This document shows positions 1 to 9,558 of a stretch of DNA of 64,000 nucleotides, in pieces. Numbering within the stretch: position 1 is the stretch's first letter; every line of letters starts with the position of its first letter. The position numbers were made by a program, and so were the translations under genes. The notes under the pieces were generated by a model, which searched no databases, was not told the DNA's origin, and saw only the letters and a program-made list of their open reading frames with translations. Origin of the DNA: Ficedula albicollis (taxonomy: Eukaryota > Chordata > Aves > Passeriformes > Muscicapidae); assembly GCF_000247815.1 (NCBI RefSeq), contig NC_021692.1, forward strand, positions 7,787,691 to 7,851,690, written 5' to 3'.

Positions 1-639
1 GACAGAAGGGCCTGGACTTACTCCAAATGACCTCATGGGATTCACAGCTCACAACAGCCCCAGGTTCACAGTGAGAAGTAAACTCAAACCATGACAAAAA
101 AGCAGAGAAGCCTCTCCCTTCCTCCCTGTTGCAGGCTGATATATATTTGTATCTCTTCTACAGCTCCCACCTCTGGAAGTCACATTAAAAAGTAATCCAA
201 GGTTTGGCAAGGCCTTCAGATCCCTCCATTCAGTCAATGGCATCACTGCAGAGACTGCTGGCAACGTATGTGCAGGAGGTTATTAGTGGTAATTGGGCTA
301 ATGAGTTTGCCCAGTCTGAGGGGTAATTGAATCACCTCTATTTGTGTAAGCAAATTGAGAAGACACAGGCCTGGTCCCACAGAAGTAGGTATATGCCTAA
401 CTTCTATGGAAATTGATGGGAATTAGGCACCAAAATATCCTCCGAGTTCTGGGACAAACAAAAAGCCCCATTTTGCTAACAGTAAAGTCAGCAGAGTCAT
501 GCCTTTGAGTTAAATAGAAACAAGAATCAGGTTCTCCTCCAGACACATCCAGATGCCTGGGAAAGCAGAGGGAGAAGAAAATAAAAGTAGCTCCAGCCTT
601 GACCTTAAGAGTGCTGACAGCACCATGCTCCATCCTCTT
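1..639. other. CASZ1 intron, no further feature
   Basis: Ordinary unique sequence between the truncated exon copy and the next, off-window, CASZ1 exon. I see no exon, RNA gene or repeat in it. Confidence 0.6.
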
Positions 640-1545
640 TCATTTTAACATATGAACAGGAGCTATTGGACTCCAGATCCACGGCTATGATGGCAGGTCA
701 CAGCCTGAGTGCAAACCAGACAAACAGAGATGTAAGGGGTAAAAGAGGAGCAGGCACTTTGACAGAGGGCAAAGAGAACCATCCCATGAACAATGCAGCA
801 TTTAACAGTGCAAGAACTTGGAACTGCCCACTGAACCACACACAGACTCATGGTATGATCCCCCACTGGTACTGAGACAGGACAAACGGGAGCACACTTA
901 CTTTACTGTAGAGACTGTTCCAGTTGTGATGGAGTCTGTCTTGGAGAAAGTTGATTTCAGGTACTCAGGAGTGTTGAATGGCAATGAGATGGACTGCTCT
1001 GGCCCGGCCACGGGAGTGCTGCTGGGGGTGCTGGCGAGGGAGGCGGGGGCCAGGCTGGGCACAGCTTTCACTGGAGTGAGCTTCTGGATGTTCCTCACGT
1101 CGTACTTGGAGGGCCGGCCAACCTTGCCCGTCTTGAAGGCGATGGCTCCTCCCATGTCTGGGCTTCCCTCCCCGGGCTTGAAGAGGTGCAAGTACTTGAC
1201 GTTTTCGAGGTCGTACTTGGAGGCCTTCTTGTAGGTGTTGCCGTTTTGCGGCCTGATGCTCTCGCCCGTCTTCAGCTTCTGAATGAAGAAGTCGTACTTG
1301 GAGGCCCGTGACATGAGGCCCTGCATCTGGGAGCTGCCGGGGGAGGGCAGGGGCAGGATGGTGGCTTTGGTCTCGGTCAGCATGGAGGCGTCGGGGCCCG
1401 GCCCGCGCCCGGGCTGGGCCAGCGCCGAGCACGGCTCCTTGCCCAGCTTGGAGCCCAGCTCCTCCGCCTTGGCCAGGTGCACGGGCCACGAGAGCTGCTC
1501 GCCGGCCTTCAGCTTGCGGATGTACTCCTCGTACTTGGAGAAGCG
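640..1545. repeat. 906-bp tandem duplication, copy 1
   Basis: The sequence from TCATTTTAACATATG at 640 to AAGCG at 1545 recurs at 1546-2451 with no difference that I could see. The junction is blunt: flanking bases differ immediately on both sides (639 T versus 1545 G; 1546 T versus 2452 G), so there is no microhomology or target-site duplication. The unit holds 262 bp of intron (640-901) and 644 bp of CASZ1 exon. Confidence 0.95.
902..1545 (-). pseudogene. CASZ1: Truncated second copy of the CASZ1 SKY-module exon
   Basis: This is an exact copy of 1808-2451. It keeps all four SKY modules and the splice donor (GTAAGT from 901) but lacks the acceptor and the first 182 nt of the exon. It begins at 1545 exactly on the Arg codon of RFSKYEE and is preceded, in transcription order, by intron sequence (1546 onward) with an immediate in-frame TGA. 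With no acceptor at its edge it should be spliced out as part of the intron after 1808, unless a cryptic acceptor is used. If exonised, it would end in the same phase as the true exon. It may be an assembly artefact rather than a real duplication. Confidence 0.8.
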
Positions 1546-2451
1546 TCATTTTAACATATGAACAGGAGCTATTGGACTCCAGATCCACGGCTATGATGGC
1601 AGGTCACAGCCTGAGTGCAAACCAGACAAACAGAGATGTAAGGGGTAAAAGAGGAGCAGGCACTTTGACAGAGGGCAAAGAGAACCATCCCATGAACAAT
1701 GCAGCATTTAACAGTGCAAGAACTTGGAACTGCCCACTGAACCACACACAGACTCATGGTATGATCCCCCACTGGTACTGAGACAGGACAAACGGGAGCA
1801 CACTTACTTTACTGTAGAGACTGTTCCAGTTGTGATGGAGTCTGTCTTGGAGAAAGTTGATTTCAGGTACTCAGGAGTGTTGAATGGCAATGAGATGGAC
1901 TGCTCTGGCCCGGCCACGGGAGTGCTGCTGGGGGTGCTGGCGAGGGAGGCGGGGGCCAGGCTGGGCACAGCTTTCACTGGAGTGAGCTTCTGGATGTTCC
2001 TCACGTCGTACTTGGAGGGCCGGCCAACCTTGCCCGTCTTGAAGGCGATGGCTCCTCCCATGTCTGGGCTTCCCTCCCCGGGCTTGAAGAGGTGCAAGTA
2101 CTTGACGTTTTCGAGGTCGTACTTGGAGGCCTTCTTGTAGGTGTTGCCGTTTTGCGGCCTGATGCTCTCGCCCGTCTTCAGCTTCTGAATGAAGAAGTCG
2201 TACTTGGAGGCCCGTGACATGAGGCCCTGCATCTGGGAGCTGCCGGGGGAGGGCAGGGGCAGGATGGTGGCTTTGGTCTCGGTCAGCATGGAGGCGTCGG
2301 GGCCCGGCCCGCGCCCGGGCTGGGCCAGCGCCGAGCACGGCTCCTTGCCCAGCTTGGAGCCCAGCTCCTCCGCCTTGGCCAGGTGCACGGGCCACGAGAG
2401 CTGCTCGCCGGCCTTCAGCTTGCGGATGTACTCCTCGTACTTGGAGAAGCG
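1546..2451. repeat. 906-bp tandem duplication, copy 2
   Basis: This is the second copy of the unit at 640-1545. It is continuous with the intact upstream part of the exon (2452-2633), which is extremely GC- and CpG-rich. Such sequence is prone to read drop-out and false duplication in assemblies. Confidence 0.95.
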
Positions 2452-2633
2452 GGCGCGCTTGCCCGCGGCGTCGTCGCCGGGCAGGGCCGCGGCCTCCGCG
2501 GGCGCGGCGTGCAGCTTGTCGAAGCTGATCTTGCGCGCCAGCTCGTCCCGCATGTTCTGCTCGTCGTAGCCGAACATGCCCAGGAACTCGTTCATGGTGG
2601 TGGCGGCGTAGTCCCGCAGCGAGGACGCTTCCC
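1808..2633 (-). CDS. CASZ1: CASZ1, second recognised coding exon (SKY-module array)
   Basis: The exon follows 8995-9558 in phase: G plus GG forms Gly, then [23 protein letters not shown] as in CASZ1. The acceptor AG is at 2635-2634 and the donor GTAAGT starts at 1807. It encodes 274 full codons with split codons at both ends and finishes in the conserved [14 protein letters not shown]...TVSTV segment that precedes the zinc fingers. Four repeated modules are visible, with SKY starting at 2445 ([14 protein letters not shown]), 2208 ([14 protein letters not shown]), 2127 ([18 protein letters not shown]) and 2016 ([10 protein letters not shown]), separated by Ala/Pro/Gly-rich linkers. The zinc-finger exons lie beyond the left edge. 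The part 1808-2451 is repeated exactly downstream at 902-1545. This is taken as the functional copy because only it has an acceptor and the 5' half of the exon. Confidence 0.93.
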
Positions 2634-5600
2634 CTGCGGTGAAACCACAGCACACTCACACAAGGCACTGATTTTTCTTCTCCTCCCGTACCAGCACCAG
2701 TAGCAGGGAGAGGGGGGGAGGAAGGGGAGAGGGGAACATGATCTACTGACGTTTGGCTCACTTGTTAGGTTTTATGACTCTTAAATTAATTTGTTTAAAA
2801 AAAAAAGTAATTAATACTGGGGTAAAATAAAAAGAGTTCATCAATGCCAGGAAAATCAATTTCCTAAATGTTCTAGCCGATGGCTTTTCAGTACATTAAA
2901 CAAAGTTTCATAAATGTCTCTGCACTCTTGCCTTGGCCTAATATGAAGAAAAAGTAATTTTACTGGAAGTGAGACCAATGCCAATATGCCGAGGTTTGTA
3001 CGGACCTGTCCTTGTGTGTATCTGTGTATGGAAGGAGGTGCACAGAGGATAGATGGCAGCATGTGTAAGGGGGAAAGCCCATGTCAAAATGCTGTGTGTG
3101 CCGGTCAAGAGCAAGCAGCACTGAGAGCAGGCAGGACAGCAGGGTGTGAAATGGATACGGGAGACGGGCAAGGCAATGCATGGGGTGGAGCAGAACACAA
3201 GATGCGCAGAGCAGGAAAGCAGCAGAGGTGGAGATGAATCGAGGCAGGGGAAGAGCAGCAAAGGCTGTGTGCATGAGAAACTCGGCAATGAGGAGGCTGG
3301 GAGGGAGGGGAGAAGGCAGGACAAAGACAGGACAGCTCCCCATCACTGTTGCAGCCCTTCCCTCCCCTGTCAATTTTGTAAGGGTTCACTCAGCTCCTCT
3401 CTTCCTTCTCAGTCCCTATAACTGGACAGCTAATACTTGCCATGTGGAAGGGACACAGTCCAGGGAACACTATGCAAACCTACAGCCAGCCTCTCAAGCA
3501 GCCAGGAACAGCTTCCACTAACACTAGGAAAGGGGGGAGTCCACACAGGTGAAAAACAGGTAAGGAACAGCGTTTTCCTCCATCATGATTTAGGCTGAGG
3601 AGAAAAGCTGTTGTCCTGATGAGGGGGAGAAAGCCAGAGCACGGGCTGGGGAAGGGGCAGGAAGGGGTTAGTCTAATAGAGCCTGATTACAGGGAGGAAG
3701 AATGAGCAAAAGCTGTCCTTCCTTGGGTGTCTCCCTCCCTCCTTCCCTCCCCTACTCCCTCAGGCAGTTTCACAGCCCACCAGGATGGGAAGAACACACA
3801 TCTGGAGGTCACCCAATATCAGGGTAAAGGAGGAAATAAAGCCTGCTCTAATGCACTGGCTTGGCCTCGTTTGGGCTCCAGTCTGACACAGCGCTGCTCC
3901 TCCTCCTCTCCCTCTCACTTTCTCCTGCAGAGTAAAGATTTACTGTGTGCAGGAGTCCTTCAAACCTCCGTCATCATCTTTACTCAACACCTGCTCTGGC
4001 CCGAATGGGCAAGCATTCCCAGGCAGCCAGCACAGGGAGGTGCACTGGCAGCACAAGGGAAGTTCTGGCCATGGGGTCCCACTCAAAACAAAGCAACCCT
4101 GCTCGAAACACAGGGGGAAAGGAAGGCACCAAGACACTGCCACAGAACAGGTCAGCAGGTCCCAACAATCCCTAAGGTGTGGGAATCTGACAGCCAGGGA
4201 TGCCACTGGCACAGGCAGGCACGTACACAGAGCCTGCCAATGAGCACAGCCCAAGCTCAATAGCCATCAGCTCCCACAAATCGGCTTGCACAGGACTCTG
4301 TGGAGGAAAAGACTGCCTGTGACGGGCACTAAATGGGCAGGACCATGAAGGTCACATCCCTGCTGCAGGACTGCCTGGAGTAGCTGTTTCCCTGCAGCAC
4401 AAGTGCTGCACTGGTTCCTGTGTGTGTGGTTCTGGGGAAGGTGATGTGGAGAACATGCCTGGAGCCTGCAAGGAGAAGGACAAAGCCACACCTGAGTTAG
4501 CCCAAAATGACCTCCCAGCTCCAGGCACTTAAGCCCAGCATTCTGCATGGGATTTGGGCTGCCTGACTCCAGAATAAACACCCTGTTAGTCACAGAATGG
4601 GTGGCAATGCCCCTGCAGTATCAGGCTCAGGGCATAGCTCAACTTCACGGGTTGGTATTAATCTTACAGGATGTTCAATGCAGAACCATTCCTCACTGGG
4701 TCCAGTAAAAAGACTTGCCTGAAGGACAACTTTATCTTGCACACACAGTGTATTAAAAAATTTCATTCTGCTTTAAAGCAGTTCTCCTCTTCACCTATTT
4801 TTTTTCTTTTCCCCACTTCCATTTCAGTGTAACCTATGACCCAACTAAAGAGAATGAACCCATGAATTCCCTACTGGGACTAACAATTTCCTGTTTCTGT
4901 TAAATCTGCTTTCCCTATTCTGCTTTTCCTTTCTTTTTGGACCTGTAAAACAACCCCCAGCTTCCCTCATAATGCCCTGACTTCCAAGCACTGTACAGAA
5001 AAACTCTAGCCAGCCTGTGTCAGCTGCAAGGGAAAAAGAATACCACACTGAGGATCTGATACGAAATTAAACTATGAAATGTGATTTCTGCTAGCTTTAG
5101 CCACTGCCCTGGAAGCCAGTGTGTCCCATCTTTGGCACCAAGTGGCTATACCTCAACTGGTGTAAACAATTAGGTGCAAAATCCAAGCCTATAGAAAGAG
5201 GTGGGGGATGGTCCGGAACCTCTTTTGAGCTTTGTGAAGTCTGAGTTCAGCTTTCACTGCCATGGATTTAATCCCCAAACCCACCCTGAATTCTGCTTTT
5301 CCTTGGCTCAGATTTGGTTTCAGATGATCACAACACCCACCCTGATCAACAGCTTTGCTGGTGTTGCTCAGTCTTTCCTCACTCACATTTGAGACAAAGC
5401 TCTGGCCAGTTCCCACTGCTCCCTGCCAGCAAGTGCAGCTCTACTCATCCAGCCAACAAACCCAACACATCCCCTGAAGTTAAACAACCTGCATTTAATT
5501 GCTCAGGCACCTAACACGAAGGACAGAGACTCCTGCAGTGGAGGCACCTTAGAGAAGGGAGCTGGCTCACCAGAAGGATCTGTGAGACTCAGCACCTCAC

Positions 5601-5934
5601 CTCACATACACTTTCAGACAAAGGTGAAGAGGTAATTGATATCACCTAACCGACAGAAAACCCTCCTCATATTCACCACCAGACAAAAACAAAGCAGGAC
5701 AACAGCTGGGAAACACTCCCTGTGAGGAGTCCTGGAAGCCACAGGAAGCATTATCCCTGCGTTTTCCTCCCCCTTCCCTGCACCGAATTTTCCTCTCCTT
5801 TCCTGTGTGATAATAAAGGGCTCCCTCTCCCCTTGCCTCCGCTCTCCATTTGTGGGCATTGCCAAAGAGCAGAGATCTGTGTGCCTCAGAGCAGCTATCA
5901 TATCACAAAGGATCCGAAGCTAGCAAAAAAGGCG
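2634..5934. other. CASZ1 intron between the two coding exons, left part
   Basis: This is the 3' half of the 6.36-kb minus-strand intron between 8995 and 2633. Sequence is mostly unique, with a short G/A-rich stretch at about 2695-2745. Open frames on either strand are short and unlike any family I know. No exon or RNA gene is supported. Confidence 0.6.
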
Positions 5935-5968
5935 CTAAAAATAGCCTGCAGCAGCACACTATATATGG
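5935..5968. promoter_or_regulatory. Adjacent MEF2 site and CArG-like box
   Basis: CTAAAAATAG at 5935-5944 is a perfect match to the MEF2 consensus (YTA, four A/T, TAR). Fifteen bases further on, CTATATATGG at 5959-5968 matches a CArG/SRF box except for its second base. Both lie inside the CASZ1 intron. MEF2 and SRF act together in cardiac and smooth muscle, where CASZ1 is expressed, so a muscle enhancer is plausible. Function is inferred from motifs only. Confidence 0.35.
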
Positions 5969-8351
5969 AAGGAAAAGCAAAACAGCCCAAATGGAGTGCA
6001 AGGTCTGGATACTGGGGGATGGGACATCCTAGCCAGGGCTCTGTCCTTCATTCTGCTTGGGAGGGAAAACACACAGACTCGGGGGATACAGGATGACGAG
6101 CAAGAAACTGGCGATTGGAATGTGTGCGCTCCTAAGTGGAGTCTCCCCAGGAAATTAGGAAAACTCTCCTGGTTGAAAACAGGGCCAACGAATATTCCAA
6201 GAGACCTAGCCAAGAAGCTAAGAAAAGAAAGGCAGATCCGAGAGCTTGTAGAGGGGGAAGCTCCTACCGACTGCTTTAGCCCACTGTGCAACACACAGAG
6301 TGAAGAACATGTGTAGGAAAATCTGCCTGGGTGCGTCAGTGCGGCTGCGGAAGGGATCTGTGTCAGAGCCTGCACTGAGAAACCTCACTGCTATATATAA
6401 ACGTGCACACAGAGGCAGGGGCCATCAGTGGGCAAGAGAGGGGCCTGAACGAGTGAAGAAACACATCTGCACGTCCAGATCAGCTTCTGACACTGACAGA
6501 CGCTCTGTGACTCCTGAACGTGCTCCCCAGGTGCACCAGGGAGGAGGCACACCAAGCACCGAAAAGAAACTCCATCTTGAGTCAAATGCTTCAATAGCAT
6601 TGACTGAGCCTCTGTGAACTCGTGCCTGATGCACAGCAAGCCCTCCTGTCAGCCTGGAAGGACACAAAGGCGGCCAGGATTTGGCAACAGACCACGAGAG
6701 GTCCTGCTGGAAGACACGGGCACCTGCTGAATGCCCAGAGTGGACAATGTGTGCACACATTGGGAAACAGGAACCCTTCTCATCCCCACATAATGAGGAT
6801 CACTTTTCCCACTGACCAAGAAAGCCTGTTAGATGTAGGATTTGGTTTTCTGCGCTTTTCACACAAGTTGCCAGCTGATGCAAGCATGGGCTCAGTTTTA
6901 AACACTGCTGAGCACTGTCAGCTCTGTACCCTCTGTTCTCACAGGGAGCACCTGGTGCTCAGAATCTTCAAATCAGGGTTTCTGTGATGACTCCCCCAAA
7001 GCCACTTTGACTGGGAGGGCAGAGCTGTGTTCCTCTTCTTTCATCTGACTCCTGTGATCCCCCAACTCCTACAAAAAATCCCTCCTCTTTGACTGAGGAA
7101 GTTCCAAATCTCACACCCAGCAACATCAGGTCTTGAGAGAACTTGGTGATGAACAGCTGAAAATTCATCTCTTGAACAGTGACAGAAAAAGTAAAGGAAA
7201 ATAACTTCGTCCTTTCCAAAGCAAGGGATGTTTCTTGCGCTTTCAGGGAAATGTTGCAAATGACATTTATAACAAGGTTCTCGAAGCAGACGCTCAAGAC
7301 GTGGCAGCACGTCTGTTTGCAAGTCAAATCCCACGTGGTTCTATATGTAAACTGGACCCTCATGTGCCATTACCTGCCTTAGACACAAATGAAGCTTCAG
7401 CACCCCCCCTCCTTCCCATACCCATTTTTTGCATAATCCTTTGACAATTCAGCCCTGCAAAGGCATTTTACTGAAATCCCTTCCCCCAGTGAGAAACCTC
7501 AGCTTCTTTTCATTTTCCCTAGTTTGGTAACATTTCTTTTTTTTACATTTAAGTTCCCCTCCTTTTAGTTTTCACAGCAAATAAAAGCTGCAAATGGTGG
7601 GGTGGGGTGGAGTGGTGTGAATTAAAACAAACTAAACCAGAGTCCAGGCACAATCACCTTGTGTCTGGGAACGACAAGGGCTTTCCTATCAAAGGAAACT
7701 GAAGGTCACACTTTCCCTCATTGATCTTGCAATGTTTGTTAATTACTCTGTCACTGATGTGGCGAAGGATAATTAAACAGCTCTGTTTATATCTTATATG
7801 CATAATTATGTGCGCTGCCACTGAACTCGTGAAGACTAGAGAATGTGCCTCTCCAGAAGGGGAACGGACAGACGGAGATGAGTTTCAGCTGCATTATTAA
7901 CAGGAGGAGGAAAACATGCGCACACACAAAAGGGGGAAAGTTTGATGGATTCACAAAGTGCTGAGATCAGGGGAGGGGTGCGTGCAGGTGGAGCAGATTA
8001 GGGGAAGAGCTTTCAATTACAGATCCAGCCCAGCTGAGTGACAAATAGGGAGGGAGCTGCTCTGCCCTAACGGAGAGAATTCAATTCACCCCAAGCTTTT
8101 ATCAAGGCTTAGCACTCATACACCCCCTCAAATAAACCTGGGGGAAATCTGGGTATCAGAAATGGAGCAAGAAAGTTATCTGAGGCTTTCCCCAAGATCT
8201 CTTGTTGAACTCAGCTTTTGAATGAGCCACAAAAATGAAGCAGAGGTGATCTGAAAACAGGAGATACACAGCCGGAGGAAGAACACAGCAGGAGGATGGT
8301 GGGGCAAACTGAGGTAAGGGAGCAGCATTTTCAGCAGCTCGATCCCGAGCT
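5969..8351. other. CASZ1 intron, right part, with an AT-rich conserved-looking island
   Basis: Non-coding intron. A TATATATAA stretch near 6395 is TATA-like but has no supporting transcript signal. Around 7640-7840 the sequence turns AT-rich and complex, with TTAATTA, GATAATTAAAC and ATGCATAATTATG motifs, the look of a conserved enhancer. I see no exon in this stretch. Confidence 0.45.
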
Positions 8352-8519
8352 CAGGGTGGGCCTCTCCTGAAGGGGGGAAACACCACGACACGACAGGAGT
8401 GTCACCTGAGCTGTCACTCCCGTCCTGTCGTGTCACAGGGTGGGCCTCTCCTGAAGGGGGGAAACACCACGACACGACAGGAGTGTCACCTGAGCCCATG
8501 ACACGACAGGACGGGAGTG
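8352..8519. repeat. 60-bp direct repeat with 21-bp inverted-repeat arms
   Basis: The segment at 8352-8411 is repeated exactly at 8436-8495, an offset of 84. Between and after the copies lie perfect 21-bp inverted arms at 8415-8435 and 8499-8519, built on CACTCCCGTCCTGTCG and its complement. A shortened form of the same motif (ACGACACGACAGGAGTG) is inside each direct copy, so several alternative hairpins can form. It could be a small minisatellite or the remains of a foldback element. Confidence 0.85.
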
Positions 8520-8994
8520 TCATCTGAGCCGGCCGAGGAGCCGTGAGCAGCAAGTAGGGATCTGCACGTTCAGTGCTGGGGGCTCTCTGGGGACCACCCC
8601 AATCTTGCCCTGGCTCAGTTCGGCCTCCTGGAGGCTCCCCTTATCCCAGTCCAGCCCTGCCCATCCCGCAGGTGTCCGGAATACCGGACCTGGAAAGCAG
8701 CAGCCACTGCAGCTCTGGCCATCCGAGTGCTGTGGACGAGTCTGGAGGGTGAGATTTGCCCTAGGCAGGGATCTGTGCTCTGGAAAGAGCTGTCCAGCCA
8801 CGTCCACTCTCACACCACCCTTCCTGGAAGGGGAGGCTATGCCAGAGGCAAGCTCCATGTGGTTCCAAGAGCAAAATTCAGCCCCCTGCAAGGGGAGCAG
8901 GGCTCTCAGCCCTGCCCTTGGCTGACCTGGCACGGACACAACAAACGTAACCCTGAGCTGCCCTGTGTCAGGAAACAGGGGACAGAGGGCTTAC

Positions 8995-9558
8995 CTGAGG
9001 TGGCTCCTGCCCCCAGCTTGGAGCCCGGCTCGCCGCTGGAGGACCGGTAGGCATCGTCCTTGGCTGGCCCATCTGAATCCCTGTCATCCAAGAAGCTGCC
9101 GTCCTGCGAGCCCCTCAGAGCGTCCGCCTCGTCGCCGTTGTCCTCCTCGTCGCTGCAGCCCTTGGGCTGCACCATGTACACCCCCTCGGGGGGCAGCTCC
9201 GCGCTCTCGGCGCCCTTGCCCTCTCTGCCCTCTGCTCGCCCCAGCAGCGGCTCCTCGTTGTACTCCCCGTTCACCCACTTCTCGATCACCTCCCTCCTTT
9301 TGTCCTCCTCGATCTTCTGCACGCGGCTGAGTCCATCTGCAAACTCTGTGCCCGGCTCCTTGGCGCCGGGCTGGGGCAGCTCCTTGTTGCTGCTGTCCTG
9401 CTGTCCCCTGTCCGCCCGTGCCTGCTCGGCGCCCGCGTGGTCGCAGACGACCTGGCGGCTCAGCTTGGCGCAGATGGCGTTCAGCTTCAGGCCGCCTTTG
9501 CGCTTGGCAGCCATCGCGGGTTTTCCTGAGGCTGCGTCAGTGCATAGAGTTCTTTCAG
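8995..9558 (-). CDS. CASZ1: CASZ1, first recognised coding exon (N-terminal NLS/corepressor motif and acidic region)
   Basis: The translation matches the N-terminus of vertebrate CASZ1, a zinc-finger transcription factor of heart, vessel and neural development. The exon opens after a strong polypyrimidine tract and CAG acceptor (AG at 9560-9559). It starts in phase 1 with CT, giving AERTLCTD, the equivalent of AEGTRCTD in the human protein as I recall it. An internal Met at 9514 starts [20 protein letters not shown], the basic nuclear-localisation and reported NuRD-corepressor-binding segment. [28 protein letters not shown] and an acidic, Ser-rich stretch follow. The exon ends TCA-G at 8995 before GTAAG (8994-8990), leaving phase 1 for the next exon. 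The upstream exon encoding the residues before AERT was not found, so translation may start off-window, in a damaged region, or at 9514. Identification is firm; the true start is open. Confidence 0.93.

Noticed and set aside
965..1588. Minus-strand frame starting MDLESNSSC, which superficially resembles the CASZ1 start MDLG
   Set aside because: It lies across the duplication junction in the wrong frame relative to the CASZ1 exon; the similarity is only three residues.
6390..6410. TATATATAA as a possible TATA promoter
   Set aside because: Isolated TATA-like sequence in an intron with no supporting initiator, CpG or exon signal.
7041..7444. Overlapping frames on both strands (e.g. NVANDIYNKVLEADAQDV on +)
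   Set aside because: Protein-like wording but only about 70 codons, no splice sites in order and no family recognised; left as non-coding.
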